Shown here: positions 15,553 through 26,520 of the stretch, piece by piece
Numbering within the stretch: the first letter of the stretch is position 1
How the letters are laid out: every line of letters begins with the position of its first letter
Assembly: GCA_014529385.2 (NCBI GenBank)
Contig: CM043953.1
Location: 75,232,372-75,296,371, forward strand
Source of the DNA: Adiantum capillus-veneris
Lineage: Eukaryota; Streptophyta; Polypodiopsida; Polypodiales; Pteridaceae
Length of the DNA stretch: 64,000 nt
Direction: 5' to 3'
Translations under genes and position numbers: made by a program
The notes under the pieces: generated by a model
Told to the model about the DNA's origin: nothing
Seen by the model: only the letters and a program-made list of their open reading frames with translations
Database searches by the model: none

Positions 15553-17721
15553 TTAAACAATCCTTAGCTTGTGACCATACCTACCACATGCGTTGCAAGT
15601 TCCATTAAATTTTACTCTAAACGTAGGGCACTCACTAGTGCTATGTGGACCTAAGCAAATGGAACACCATTGTTGCTCCCTTCTTGGATACATGTGACTA
15701 TTTTGAGGGGGTCGATTATCCTTAAGAGACTCTTGGATTGCCTTGGTGAGGTATGTCAAGAATGTCTCAAATACCTTTGGCTCATTGGCAATGGGCTTTG
15801 CAGTCATGGGTTCATACTCAATGGCTTGTGAGCTAGTGGATCTCGTGTCAGTAGACACCCTCATGCCTGCTATCATCAAGTTGTCCTCTAGTTGGATTGC
15901 ATTGGCAGTGACATCTTCCCAGGTTGTGATACCTCTAATCACTAGTCCATTATAGATTCCTTCATTCCTCAACCCTCGAATGAATCGATCAAGCAGTTGG
16001 TTATTGTTGAAGCGCTCATTTACAGGGCAGCGAGAGTTTAAGTGCTTTAGACGACTAATGAAGTCCCTTACTGACTCTCCTTCCTTACGTTCGGCCTTCT
16101 GTAGCTGAGATGCTACACCCCAAAGCACACCTTCTCGTATGTACTCCTTTAGAAACAACCTTCGAAGGGTAGGGTAGATTGTTTTCTCGTCCACCCTTAG
16201 GGTCCTATACCAATCTCCAGCCTTCCCACTTAATGTCAAGCTTAAGGCATTGCACTTATGTAGTTCGTTGCGTTCCCCTAAGGAATCACATACTTGTTCA
16301 AACACTTCAATGTGTTTCCTAGCATCTTCGTCCCCATTGAATTTTTGCGTGAGTTTGGCAATTTGTACTGCCTTACTTCTAGGCTCTCTATCAGATGCAT
16401 GACGCATATTTTCCGCGATAGATCGACCTATGGTTTGAGCAAACGCTGCCAAGTCACCTATGTGAGGAGGCAGGGCCGGTGGAGGTACTCTTGGAATCAT
16501 AGGTGGGAGAGGAACGGGTACCGGTCTTGGCATATGTGTGGATGATGCAGGATATGGAACATAACCGGGCATAGGTCCACTCGGATAAGGGTTAGGGAGC
16601 GGCACTCGAGGAGCATAAGCAAGTGGTACAATTGGAGGTGTGGGGGCCATGTGTGCATAAGGGGCTAGAGGCACATATGGTCGAGGCCCCATATTAGGTA
16701 CTACAACACTAGGTAGTGGCACTGCGCTAACCGTAGATGTCATCGATACATTCTCTGTCAGGCTTATCCCTGGAGTGAGCACTGGGTTTTCCTTAATAGA
16801 GGGTTGAGCCAAGTTAGGGAAGCTAAAGTTTTCGCTCGGAGGCTCAGATTGCATAGAGACCCCAGGTGAAATGACGTAAGATGGGTCCATGGGACTCATT
16901 AGAGGAGTCTCCATTTGTGATAGAGTAGGCTGTTGAGCCTTGCTCGTATCCAGAAATCTCATGGGGCCAGTTGAGAGTATATTTACCCCTCGGTTTTGCC
17001 TTTCTGATTGAATAATGCCATGGATAACATTACAGATCATTTTCTGTTGATCTTCGATGCTCGTGGCACTAGAGGTGGATTGTACAATCTCTATCCATCC
17101 TACATGGTAGGCGTGGCCAGAGTGTAGATCCGTCAACACCTCAGTGTGGAGGTCGTATGTCCAATGATCATTAATGAACAATCCTTCTAGAGTCGACGTG
17201 TTAATGGTTTCTTGTGAGGTAGAAGCAATGTTGCTCCCCGTGGTTTTACTTGTCACCAACGGTACTCTAGAGGGAACTTCTGAAGGAGGCAGCTCAACAG
17301 GGCCTTCTTAGTAAGAAGTTGGCAGGATATCCACATGGACACTCTTTGGGGGTGTGGGGTCCACGTGCGATGTGAAAGGAGAGTCCACTTCCCCACCCCC
17401 TTCGTGTGCTTCATTTGCATCAGGTTCCGAGCGAGTAGCTCTACCTAATGTTTCCATGAAACGGCTAAACATACTAGTACTAGGCTGTGGAGCTTCGGGA
17501 GGTGCATGGCCTTCTCTCTCAGTGTTTTGGGTAGGGTATGCTTCCATGATTTCTGAGTCGGAGGAGGAATCACTAGCGGCTATTTTAGGGTCTTGGGTGG
17601 TGCTACCTTGTGTCCCCGCTGAGGGTCTAGAGCTTATCGTGGATGGGTAATGGGTGTCCGTATGAACAGAGGCACCCTCAATATGCTCGTGTTCTAGCAC
17701 CCGCCCAGAGCGTAAGTGCAT
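15553..17721 (-). pseudogene. gag of the LTR element, one in-frame stop
   Basis: The frame starts at 17721 with MHLRSGR, an opening common in plant Ty3-type Gag proteins, and is interrupted by a single TAA at 17308-17310. After a Pro-rich region (16700-16450) comes a Retrotrans_gag domain at about 16380-15900 (motifs AGDWYRTL, FLKEYIREG, RFIRGLRNEGIYNGL). At the end there is one CCHC-like motif with a truncated second knuckle at 15560-15600: its last Cys falls in another frame, pointing to a one-base deletion. Gag forms the particle and packages the element RNA. Only three lesions separate gag and protease from being continuous, which agrees with the low LTR divergence. Confidence 0.85.
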
Positions 17722-18626
17722 GTGCTTCTGATACCCTAAGGTGTCAAAAAGCTGCTCTAGGAGGCCTTGTGACTAGTTTTTAGCGTGTTTTTTGTTTGTT
17801 TTTTTGCTAGATTTTTTAGAGCGTGTCGTGGAATGGGCCGTGTGATAGCTCGAAACGAGCGTATCGGTCAGAGGGTCGTGCCGTGCTTTACAGCCCTCCG
17901 TTTGGTCACTCTATGTCCTCGGAATCCCTAAAACTGTCAATTTCCAGTAGGGAACTAAGCCCAAACTAGAAAGTCTAAGGGTGCAAGTGGGAAGAGAAAG
18001 GAGGAGAGTGGAGGACTTGTCCCACATGCTCTCATTCTCTCTTGAGGGAGTAGGGTATATATATAAGAGTGAGTCTAGTATAAATCATAAGACTGAGGAC
18101 TGAGGCCTGGGCCTGGGCTTGGGCTTGGGGAAATGATCCCGATCTATCTTTTATGCAAACCAACCCATCCGTTTTAAGAGTCACGTTTTTTATTTTCGAA
18201 AAATTTAGCCGCCCGCTCACTCGCGTTTTTATTTTCCGAATTTTTTTTTTCAGATTTTTTTTTTCAAAAAAAATAAATTTTTTTTTGATGCAGAAAATAC
18301 AGAAATTGAAAATGCAGAAATGCAGAAAATTGAAAAAACGCAGAAATGCAGAAAATTGCAGAAATTGAAAACGCAGAAATTGAAAATGCAGAAATGCAGA
18401 AAATTGAAAAAACGCAGAAATGCAGAAAATTGCAGAAATTGAAAACGCCGAACTTGAAAATGCAGAAATTGAAAAAACGCAGACAATAGCAGAAATTGAA
18501 ACTTGACAGCAAATGTAAAAAACGCAAAAAACAGAAATCTCCACACACTCCTTCCCTGCCTTTCCTATGATAGAAGTTGCACCACAAGGAAGCGTAAAGT
18601 GCTAACCGAGCTTAGTGTAGGGCATA
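17722..18626 (-). other. 5' leader of the gag-protease element
   Basis: The leader lies between the primer site and gag. It contains a low-complexity block (18293-18500) and a T/A-homopolymer stretch (18240-18285). No supported gene lies in it. Confidence 0.6.
18293..18500. repeat. Degenerate tandem repeats of GCAGAAATTGAAAA type
   Basis: Variants of GCAGAAATTGAAAAC and GCAGAAATGCAGAAAATTG recur about a dozen times in a row within the leader of the LTR element. The repeat makes Phe/Cys/Ile-rich pseudo-frames on the minus strand that are not genes. Confidence 0.85.
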
Positions 18627-18644
18627 TCCCCGGCAGCGGCGCCA
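18627..18644 (-). promoter_or_regulatory. Primer binding site, tRNA-Asp type
   Basis: The + strand reads TCCCCGGCAGCGGCGCCA, which equals the 3' end of plant tRNA-Asp apart from one base. It sits four bases from the right LTR, so minus-strand DNA synthesis of the element would start here. Confidence 0.85.
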
Positions 18645-18648
18645 AAAA

Positions 18649-18898
18649 TGTGCGCTCCTTGCCGCACTGTCGAAGCAAGGGACTTGCCGATACACCGTAT
18701 GCAAGCCACAAACGGCTCCAAGCACACAACAAGCCTAAACTAGCAAGCTCAAGGAAACAAAGGGTGTGTCACTCACCGCTCTACGCTCGCCTTCGTGGTG
18801 GATTCCTCGCTGCGATGAAGAAGAAGCTGCAGTCGTGCCGCGCTCAACCGCTTCACCGCCGTCGTGCCTTCGTAATGCTCGATCGCACACACACTCTC

Positions 18899-18931
<33 letters not shown>

Positions 18932-19228
18932 AGGAGGTGAAGAAGAAGAAGAAGATGGAGATGGAGCAAGAGCACTCTTCTATTGCACAAATGAGAGAAT
19001 GAGTAAAAATTAGGTTTAGTTGGCTTTTATAGGAGCTCACCCCATTCACACTTGGGCGCCCATGCTTAACCAACTAATCCCTTGAATGTCCAAGTTAAAG
19101 TGCGCCTCTCATCGGCGATCACTCTACCTTTCCCTATTGGTCCGACAAGCCCGGTACCTGACTCTACCAAATACATAATGCGCGTCCATCGTAGGCGATA
19201 GGGTGTCCGTGTGCCGTGAGGGTTAATA
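18649..19228 (-). repeat. 5' LTR of the gag-protease element
   Basis: The partner of 10328-10909. Its outermost base pair has changed (the + strand ends TTAATA instead of TTAACA). It is followed by the right copy of the GTTAT target duplication at 19229-19233. Confidence 0.95.
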
Positions 19229-19233
19229 GTTAT

Positions 19234-21547
19234 CCCTAAGACTACCAAACTGCAAGCTGACTCGCCTTTTTCTATCTCAAAAATCCAAAATGTGATAGAC
19301 GCCCTAGCCCCTCATAAATCTCTGGGGATTGATGGGCTCCCAACAGATTTTTTTCAGATGTTCAAAGAAGTTCTTTCCCCTTTTCTTCTTCAGGTCTGGG
19401 AGGAAGCAGTCAAATTTAAAGCATTACCCTACTCTATCAACACGGGGATCATTAAACTTCTGCACAAAAAAGGTGCCAGGGAAAACCTTGCCAATTGGAG
19501 ACCTCTTACTATGCTTAATACTTGCTACAAAATATTTGCTAAAGTGGTGGCAATCCAAATCACACCTGCCCTGATGAAGTGGATCTGCTCGGAACAAAAA
19601 GGTTTTATCAAAGGGAGAAGGATCATTGAGGCGGTCATATCCCTTTGGGAGGGCATTGAACATGCTGAGAATATGGGAATCGACTATGTATTTGTCAAGA
19701 TTGACTTTGACAAAGCCTATGACCGCCTTGAATGGTCCTTTATCCTGAAAAGTCTGGGAAAAATGGGATTTGGGCCTGGTCTGATCCGGTTTGTTGCCAC
19801 CCTATTTGGTCATGCAAGAGCAAGACTTGCCCTCAATGGGGTCTTATCAGAAGTATTTGAACTGAATAGGTCTATTAGGCAAGGTTGCCCCCTGGCCCCT
19901 CTTTTGTTTGCAATAAGTGTTGATGGTCTTAACTGCTTAATCAAAGGAAACATTTCAGAAGGCAATATAAAGGGCGTCCCTCTTCCTAACAGTGAAAAAC
20001 AGCAATGCCTCTCACAATTTGCTGATGACACAAATGCAGTGTTGTGCAATGATGAAAGAACTCTGCTGAATTTCTGGCAGGCTATGGAGACATTTTGTCT
20101 GGCATCGGGGTCTAAAGTCAACCACAACAAGATAGGCATTAGAGCTTCTCTATCTCCCCTCCCGGACTGGCTTACCAGCTAGGGATGCAAAATTATTCAG
20201 GATGGGGAAGTGTTTAGGTTGCTAGGTATTCCATTTGGTTTTAAGGTCAATCTCAAACAGAGATGGGAATGGGTCATGGATAGGTTTAGGTCCAAACTCG
20301 AAAGGTGGAAAGGATTTCAGTCTTCATTAGCAGGCCGAGTATTGGTGATCAATCACTTTCTTGCATCTTATATTCTCTTCTTTCTCAGTTGCTGGAGACC
20401 TCCTAAGGGACACCTAGAACATGTAATCAAATATTGCAGGAATTTTCTTTGGGCAGGCAATCCCTTCAAAAAGGGTGCTGCCAAGGTCTGACGGGAGGTG
20501 TGCTGCTTACCAGTAGAGAAAGGAGGGTTGGGTGTCAAAAATTTGACCAATTGGGCATACAAAATAGCGGTTAAGTTGATCGTCCAAGCTTTGGAAGACC
20601 CGCAACAGGAATGGGCCGGCCTCCTGTTCAGGAAACTCCACCTATTCTCACTGGTTAAATGTAAAAACTGGACAAATTTGAGTTGGGTCACTATCTTCTT
20701 TGGGCCACAAATGATTAAACCTAGGGGCTCCGACCTGTTGCTCTCACTATGGGGTGCATGGAACCGCTCTAGAATCAATTTGAAGGTAAATGTCAACTCC
20801 AACAGCTCCCTTGCGGTCTGGAGATTGGACTCAGTATGGTGGCCCCTTGCCCCCCTAGCGGCCATCAATGAAAGACAACAAAAAACTGCCCTTCGTTGTC
20901 ATAGAAAAGGAATCTCTTCCTGGGGAGATCTATGGAACTCTAACCTTCAGAAATGGAAAACTAGAGAAGAACTACTTGTCCTCTTCCCTCTCCAACCCTG
21001 GGAACTCAACCTTATCATGATAAGAATTGCTCTGTTTCCGGTGGAAAACTGTTGGAAAGTGTCAATCAAAGACTCGGTCCATCTAAATGCATTTAGTTGG
21101 AAAGGGGGCTTCAAGCTCCAACATCCCCAGATAGCCGGGAAAGACATTAACCCACCTTTACACATCACCCTCAACAGACGATGGAATGTAAGCCTGGACC
21201 GCAAGCAATGGGGGTTCAAGTTCAGAAAACTTTGGGACAAAAACATACAACCGAAAAAGTCAGTGCTGATGTGGCTCATTCTACACAAAGCATGCATCTC
21301 GGCAGGGATTTGCTCAAGATGTAAAATAAGTGTGAAGTCGGTGGTCCATCTGTTTATGACCTGTCCCCAATCAACCACGATTCTAGTACCTCTTAACTCT
21401 GTTTTGACCACTCAAGTCTCTTGGAAACAGCTTTTGCAAATCTATCTAATCAGATCGAGTCACTACGGGCATATGGGGTGGCATAGGGGAATTTTTGATG
21501 TACTTAAGTCAAGAATACTCATACCTATGGATCTCGTTGTTATGTAG
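19234..21547 (+). pseudogene. LINE ORF2, 3' half: reverse transcriptase and C-terminal region
   Basis: This continues ORF2 after the LTR insertion. One frame runs from about 19292 to 21547 with only two stops, TAG at 20180 and TGA at 20489. Reverse transcriptase motifs are clear: SLGIDGLPTDFF, VKIDFDKAYDRLEW (first catalytic Asp), IRQGCPLAPLLFAI, and FADDTNAVL with both catalytic Asp kept. Downstream comes the L1 thumb-like region (FRLLGIPFG, WKGFQSSLAGR, EKGGLGVKNL) and near 21200-21370 a zf-RVT-type region with Trp and Cys/His spacing. This enzyme would copy LINE RNA at the nicked target. The stops at 20180 and 20489 look like CAG to TAG and TGG to TGA changes. Confidence 0.88.
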
Positions 21548-21647
21548 GATGGTATGTAATGTGGGAGAGCGTCTCAGTCATCGTACTCAGTTCAATTGTA
21601 ACTTTTGCTCCCTCTTTCGGATAATATAATCTTCTCTGCTTTGTTGG

Positions 21648-21668
21648 AAAAAAAAAAAAAGAGGACCA
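21648..21668 (+). repeat. LINE poly-A tail and right target duplication
   Basis: Thirteen A (21648-21660) end the LINE, followed by GAGGACCA, which matches the left flank at 7427-7434. Confidence 0.8.
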
Positions 21669-21861
21669 GCTAGATCCACCGAAGAAGGCTACAAACCCCT
21701 TTCCTAGAATCAAAATATCAAAAAACTTGCCCTTCAGAACACCCTTATTCGTTTCTCCAAATAGCCCATCACCTCCATGAATGTTGCTCATTATAGAAAC
21801 CTCCTCTTGATATTGTCACATACCTCGCCAACTCCAAAGGAGCCAGTAGAAGCTCTAAATC

Positions 21862-21865
<4 letters not shown>

Positions 21866-21925
<60 letters not shown>

Positions 21926-21930
21926 CCCCC
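21866..21930. repeat. (TC)n microsatellite ending in poly-C
   Basis: About 28 TC units followed by a run of C. The flanks (21669-21865 and 21931-22198) hold no supported gene. Confidence 0.95.
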
Positions 21931-22198
21931 CGCCTCAACGCCCCACAAATCAAAGCCTACATCTTTGTTCACTAATCTCACAGGTCACTTCTAGGCTAGA
22001 GAGTACTCCGTGCAGGGTGCTCCTCTACTCAACTACATGCTCCACCCCTACCCCCTGTGTGTGTGTATGCAGTTGGCTGGCTACCTCTTCCTCTCTCCCT
22101 TTCCTCTTGCTCAAGCGGCATTTTTGAAAATGAAAACGACACGATATCGAGTAGAGACACATTTTTTTCTAATAGTGATGTGATTGATCCCACCCCTC

Positions 22199-22734
<536 letters not shown>

Positions 22735-23289
22735 GGGTCAACTTAGTGTGGTATGTCATCAAACTCTCACTTTTCAAGCTTGTTAATGATGTTGGTGATT
22801 TTGTTGGGGGAGAGCTAGATTTTTCCACCCCCAAAATGCATATGGGGTGATGAATATCTGATGTTTGTTTTTGGTGAGTCTACCATAGAAAAAGCTTTAT
22901 GTTTTAGTGCATTTTTTTGTGTTAAGCACAATATATAAACTTGTAAGAAAATTGGTAAGCCCATATTGAAATATTGTTTCTTCCTGTGGTAATGAAATCT
23001 TCCGAAAGCTTGTAAGAAGCCACTTTTTGTAGCAGATGTGTGTTATTGGACCCTTATGAAAAGATGACCTATTTGGTGCCTTATTACGGTGTCATACAAG
23101 AGCACATTGTTGGAAGCAAAATAAATTCAAATGTGCGATTTGATGACGGTTACATGAATTCCAGGTTGAAGTTGCTTATGCACCATTCTTTGCTTGATTT
23201 GAACTGTTGGCACCAGAACTATTACTCTTCTTTTCTTGCGGTTAGTCATCTTTGGGTTCATGTGATTTATTGTAAGTAAGAGAGTATGG
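22735..23289. other. Spacer with no supported gene
   Basis: AT-rich unique sequence. A short frame at 23040-23279 may belong to the coding remnant that follows, but nothing in it is recognisable. Confidence 0.4.
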
Positions 23290-23589
23290 TTTTTTCTTGC
23301 GAAAGAAGCTTCTTTCAAGGAATTGTTTCAATTTTGGCCTGAAACATTCAAGGAGGACGAAAAGCCACCAAAATGGACTGCAAGGCTGATAGTGGTTGTT
23401 GTTCTTGGCCTTCTTGTTTTTTTTTCTATCCATTATGTACTTGATGAAGCAGCTCGTACAAGGCACCATTGAAAAGTATCAAATATAATCGATGATGTTC
23501 TTGAGTTGTCCCCCAAGTTGGCCATATCTGATGAATGCGATGTCAAACAAAACTGCTCAGCAGCAAGCAGGACCCTCAAACCCTGTTAA
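23290..23589 (+). pseudogene. Unidentified coding remnant with one membrane segment
   Basis: The frame around 23299-23589 reads like a real protein: an acidic/basic stretch (FKEDEKPPKW), then a hydrophobic segment of about 20 residues rich in Val, Leu and Phe (about 23390-23445) followed by charged residues, as in a single-pass membrane protein. An in-frame TGA lies at 23470-23472, and the frame continues to a TAA at 23587. A second frame on the same strand, 23492-23680, is Asn/Gly-rich and may be a shifted continuation. I do not recognise the family. It could be a host-gene fragment or a degraded exon. Confidence 0.4.
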
Positions 23590-23749
23590 AGGTGGGGAGG
23601 ATGTAAATGTGAGTGATGCTACCAACAATGGTGGAGGCATTGCCAATAATTATGATAGCACCAACATCAATGGACATTGATACTTAAGAAATTTGAGACA
23701 TTTTTGCTAGATGTTGTTGTTTGTTATTTGAGCTTAATTGCAGATTATT

Positions 23750-23752
<3 letters not shown>

Positions 23753-23800
<48 letters not shown>

Positions 23801-23900
23801 GGGATATATTTATCTACATATATATACACACACATATATATAAATAAATAAATAAATAAATAAATAAATATTATATATATATATAAAGAGAGAGAGAGGC
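23753..23900. repeat. (GA)n, (TA)n and (AAAT)n microsatellite cluster
   Basis: About 22 GA units are followed by TA/CA alternation, about eight AAAT-type units and more TA, then a short GA tract. Confidence 0.95.
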
Positions 23901-24239
23901 ATTGATAAAAAAAAGCTCGCTCCAAAAGTTGATTTTGGAGCAAAGCTAGCTTTTTTTAAATTTTTGCTCAGTTAAGAGAAAATCTAGAAAAAGCTCCCTC
24001 CAAAAGCTTCCTCCATATCTCAACTCATTTTGGTTATCTTTATGAACATAATACATCCTTGATCGAGTATTCTTTTGAAAATCTAAATGGCCTTTGTCAA
24101 TGTCTTGATGACATAGTCCTTTGTAGGCTTTTCAAAAGATGGAGATAGCTTGGGGTGACTCTCCAACCAACCATATCTTTCTTTGCACCGGATTTGGCTC
24201 TGTTTCATCTACTGCCTCTTCCTTGAGTAGCCTCTCTTT

Positions 24240-25983
24240 GACTTTAAGTACTTTTTACTTGATCAAAGGGTATGGAAGGGACTTCTATCTATATTCTTCT
24301 TGGAGGTGAGTTGAGCCATAGTTTTCGAATGCAAAATGCCATCTTCCAACACCATGGCCTCTTGCCATATCTCTTGTTTGATATTGAGCTTCAAAGGCCT
24401 TTTCACTTCCATTGTGAATCTATCAATTAGCCCTATCTCTTCCTCATCTTCAAAGGGTGAAGTTTCCGGAAGGAAAGTGGTTCCCTCCGTCTCTTCCATG
24501 CACTATAGAAGCTGTAAGGCCTCATTATCTTTGGTGGGCTATTCGGAGGCGTCCTTCTCTGTCATCGTTTGCGTGCCTTTGATTTGTGCTTGGACGGCTT
24601 GTAAATCCTATTGAAGCTTTGTGATTTGTTTTTGGTAATCTTTTTCTTTATGCATGAAGCTTAAAAATAGATCCATTCGTTGAGTTTTCTCTAACTAGAG
24701 CTCAGTATCTAGGTCTTTGATCCTTTTTTCCAATGCTTGTTAGGTTAAATCCGGCTGTTGGAGAGTAAGAACCATGGGATTTGTTTGTAGTTTGTCTAGA
24801 AGTTCATTTTGGCCTTTTAGATTGGACTCTCCGTGAGCTATTTGAATGTTTGCTACACTGCTTTGTAGCCATTGAGAGTGCGCACTTGTATCCGAGATAG
24901 TGATATCAAGCTCTTTGATCATGTTTTCTTGCTCTTCACTTGCGGAGGAAAACTTCTCCATCATGTTGGTCATTTTATACATCTCTTTGCAGTTGATCTT
25001 TTGTAGGCTTTCAATTTGTACCTAGGACTTATCATGTAGGCCTTGATACTCTTCCAAGATGGCATTGTCTACTTCCAACCATTTGGTCAAGTTCTGGTGA
25101 GACCTTTTAGCCTCGTGTATCTTGCATTCACGTGAATATAATTCATTTTTGATTTTCTTTATGATATGGTGGGAAAACTGTGAGTAGTCCTCTATATATT
25201 TCATTCGTGCCACATGGGAGGTGTTGGCCTTGTCTTACTCTACTTTCTCCTCTTCTTTTATCTCTCTTATAAATGTGATCTTTGAGATCCTCTTTTTCCT
25301 ATTCTTCAGAGTGTATGTCCTTTGGTACTTTTTCACTATTTTGAGGTTCTCGAGATGTTACCTCAAGGGTATTTTCTTCTTTGGGTTCTTCTTGTATTGG
25401 GGAGAGGGCTTTTGGAATTATAGGCTATGGCACAACAGGCGTTTCTTTTACCTCTTTGACATCTTGGGTTGTATCTTCTTTATCTTCACCTTCTTGAGTT
25501 CTTTCCCTCTCTTCTTGGTCATATAAGAATTCTAAGCCAGCTAGAGGTTCATTTTCTTGTTTGTTCAAAGGGATTTTAGTCATGAGCTTGTGAGGGTTTG
25601 GCTGACAAAAATATCCAAAGTCACCATGGAGGACTCTTTTCCTCTCAAAGCCCTCTTTTTCCGTTTCTAATCCAGTTAAGACGATTCCTCTATGATAATT
25701 GGTGGGAGACTCTAATGCGCTTGGAGCTTTGCTCCCCCAGCTTTTGTTTACCCTTGGCAACTCTCTTCCTCTCCTCCTCTATATCAGAGGGTCCTTGAGA
25801 ACTTTCACTCGTATCTTATTGAAAGTGATATTGAAAATTTGGTTCATCTTTTGGGCCTTCCTCTTTTTTCATCCACATGTTCTAATGGATCCATAATTTT
25901 TCTTTTAGATTTTGCGGAAGGAAACTCGGTAGTACTTACAACTTCTTCTTCTTCCTCTTCATTTTTAACCCGGGCTATGAGCA
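24240..25983 (-). pseudogene. Copy 1 of the unidentified coiled-coil element (5'-interrupted)
   Basis: A chain of minus-strand frames (25844-26056, 25425-25760, 25022-25213, 24740-24982, 24263-24499) reads as one decayed protein. In translation order there is an acidic Glu-run plus a Lys/Arg cluster, a Glu/Arg/Asp-rich stretch (EERERTQEGEDKEDTTQD), and helical segments with Leu/Ile/Glu/Lys spacing suggestive of coiled coil (ENMIKELDITISD, NELLDKLQTN). Similar sequence recurs at 32030-32680, 34190-34860 and 44885-46105, and the same order of segments appears at 59150-62200. A Copia element has inserted at 25984. Its natural continuation is at 30791, because the join reads like the uninterrupted copies near 32388 and 34548. 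The family is unknown to me. Confidence 0.6.
25979..25983. repeat. Target site duplication GAGCA of the Copia element
   Basis: GAGCA before the left LTR corresponds to GAGCC at 30786-30790 after the right LTR. The empty site, visible in the related sequence near 32388, reads GAGCC, so the left copy has one change. Confidence 0.8.
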
Positions 25984-26520
25984 TGTTAGGAAATAAGACG
26001 TAGCTAAATAGATATTTGAGTAGATTACTTAATGGAGAGAGATAGATTTCACACACAAGAGATTATAGAGTAGAGAGAGAGAGAGAGAGTATGTACGATA
26101 TACGTGGTTCACCCAATGTGGGCTACGTCCACGGGAAAGCAGCCACTGAATGGATTTCGTACTTCAAAACAAGAAGTAGTTTACAAAGGGATTATACCCT
26201 TTATAAAGCTCTTGCCTTGCTTCACTCTCACCACCTCACACTCACCTTGTTGCATCAACTTCACACTATGAATGTGTGTATAAACGGCCTCCTTTTTTAG
26301 GCCAAAAGGTTTGCCCTTTCTCATGAGAGGCAACCATGTGTAGCTGCCCTTGTGTAGATAAGTCCAAATCGGGCCCTCCAATCCACCCATGTGTGGCCAC
26401 CCTTGAGAAGACAAGTCCGCTTTTGAATTCGGCCACCGGCCACCGGCCAACCGGCCAACTGATCGGTTGTTTTCCGACCACTTTCCGACCACCGTCCAGC
26501 CATAATATTCCGACGAAGCC
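25984..26520 (-). repeat. Truncated 3' LTR of the Copia element
   Basis: Matches 30076 to about 30633 of the right LTR with scattered changes, then stops at GAAGCCAA, where RNase H sequence begins. A (GA)n tract lies near its outer end, and GGCCACCGGCCA-type repeats near 26440. Confidence 0.9.

Larger units (their letters stand above)
10328..19228 (-). mobile_element. Ty3-type LTR retrotransposon with gag and protease only
   Basis: An 8.9-kb element with two near-identical LTRs (582 and 580 bases), a 5-base target duplication, a tRNA-Asp-type primer site beside the right LTR and a polypurine tract beside the left LTR; all show it reads on the minus strand. The interior holds gag (17721 to 15553) and a second zinc-knuckle plus protease frame (15358 to 12773). 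No reverse transcriptase, RNase H or integrase is visible; the 1.6 kb after protease is non-coding. It therefore resembles non-autonomous gag-bearing elements that depend on a relative for pol. The Asp primer site and gag type suggest the Athila/Tat side of Ty3 elements, which is inference. Confidence 0.9.
7435..21660 (+). mobile_element. L1-type LINE, degenerate, interrupted by an LTR retrotransposon
   Basis: The element has the plant L1 layout: 5' leader, ORF1 with DUF4283-like and zinc-knuckle regions (7580-9043), ORF2 with apurinic endonuclease (from 9044), reverse transcriptase (19292 on) and a C-terminal zinc-binding region, then 13 A at 21648-21660. ORF2 is cut by an LTR element occupying 10328-19228. 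Without that insertion the LINE is about 5.3 kb, a normal full length. Coding frames carry TAG and TGA stops and at least one frameshift, so it is dead. The 5' end is placed from the target duplication and fits the leader, but is less certain than the 3' end. Confidence 0.85.

Noticed and set aside
17259-17259. Separate gag start at this position
   Set aside because: The codon here is TTG; the frame is continuous upstream, apart from one TAA, to the MHLRSGR start at 17721.
18032-18587. Phe/Ile/Cys-rich minus-strand frames that look like membrane proteins
   Set aside because: Products of the GCAGAAATTG leader repeat.
10328-19228. Endogenous pararetrovirus
   Set aside because: It has true LTRs, a 5-base target duplication and a Ty3-type gag-protease order, with no movement protein or reverse transcriptase.
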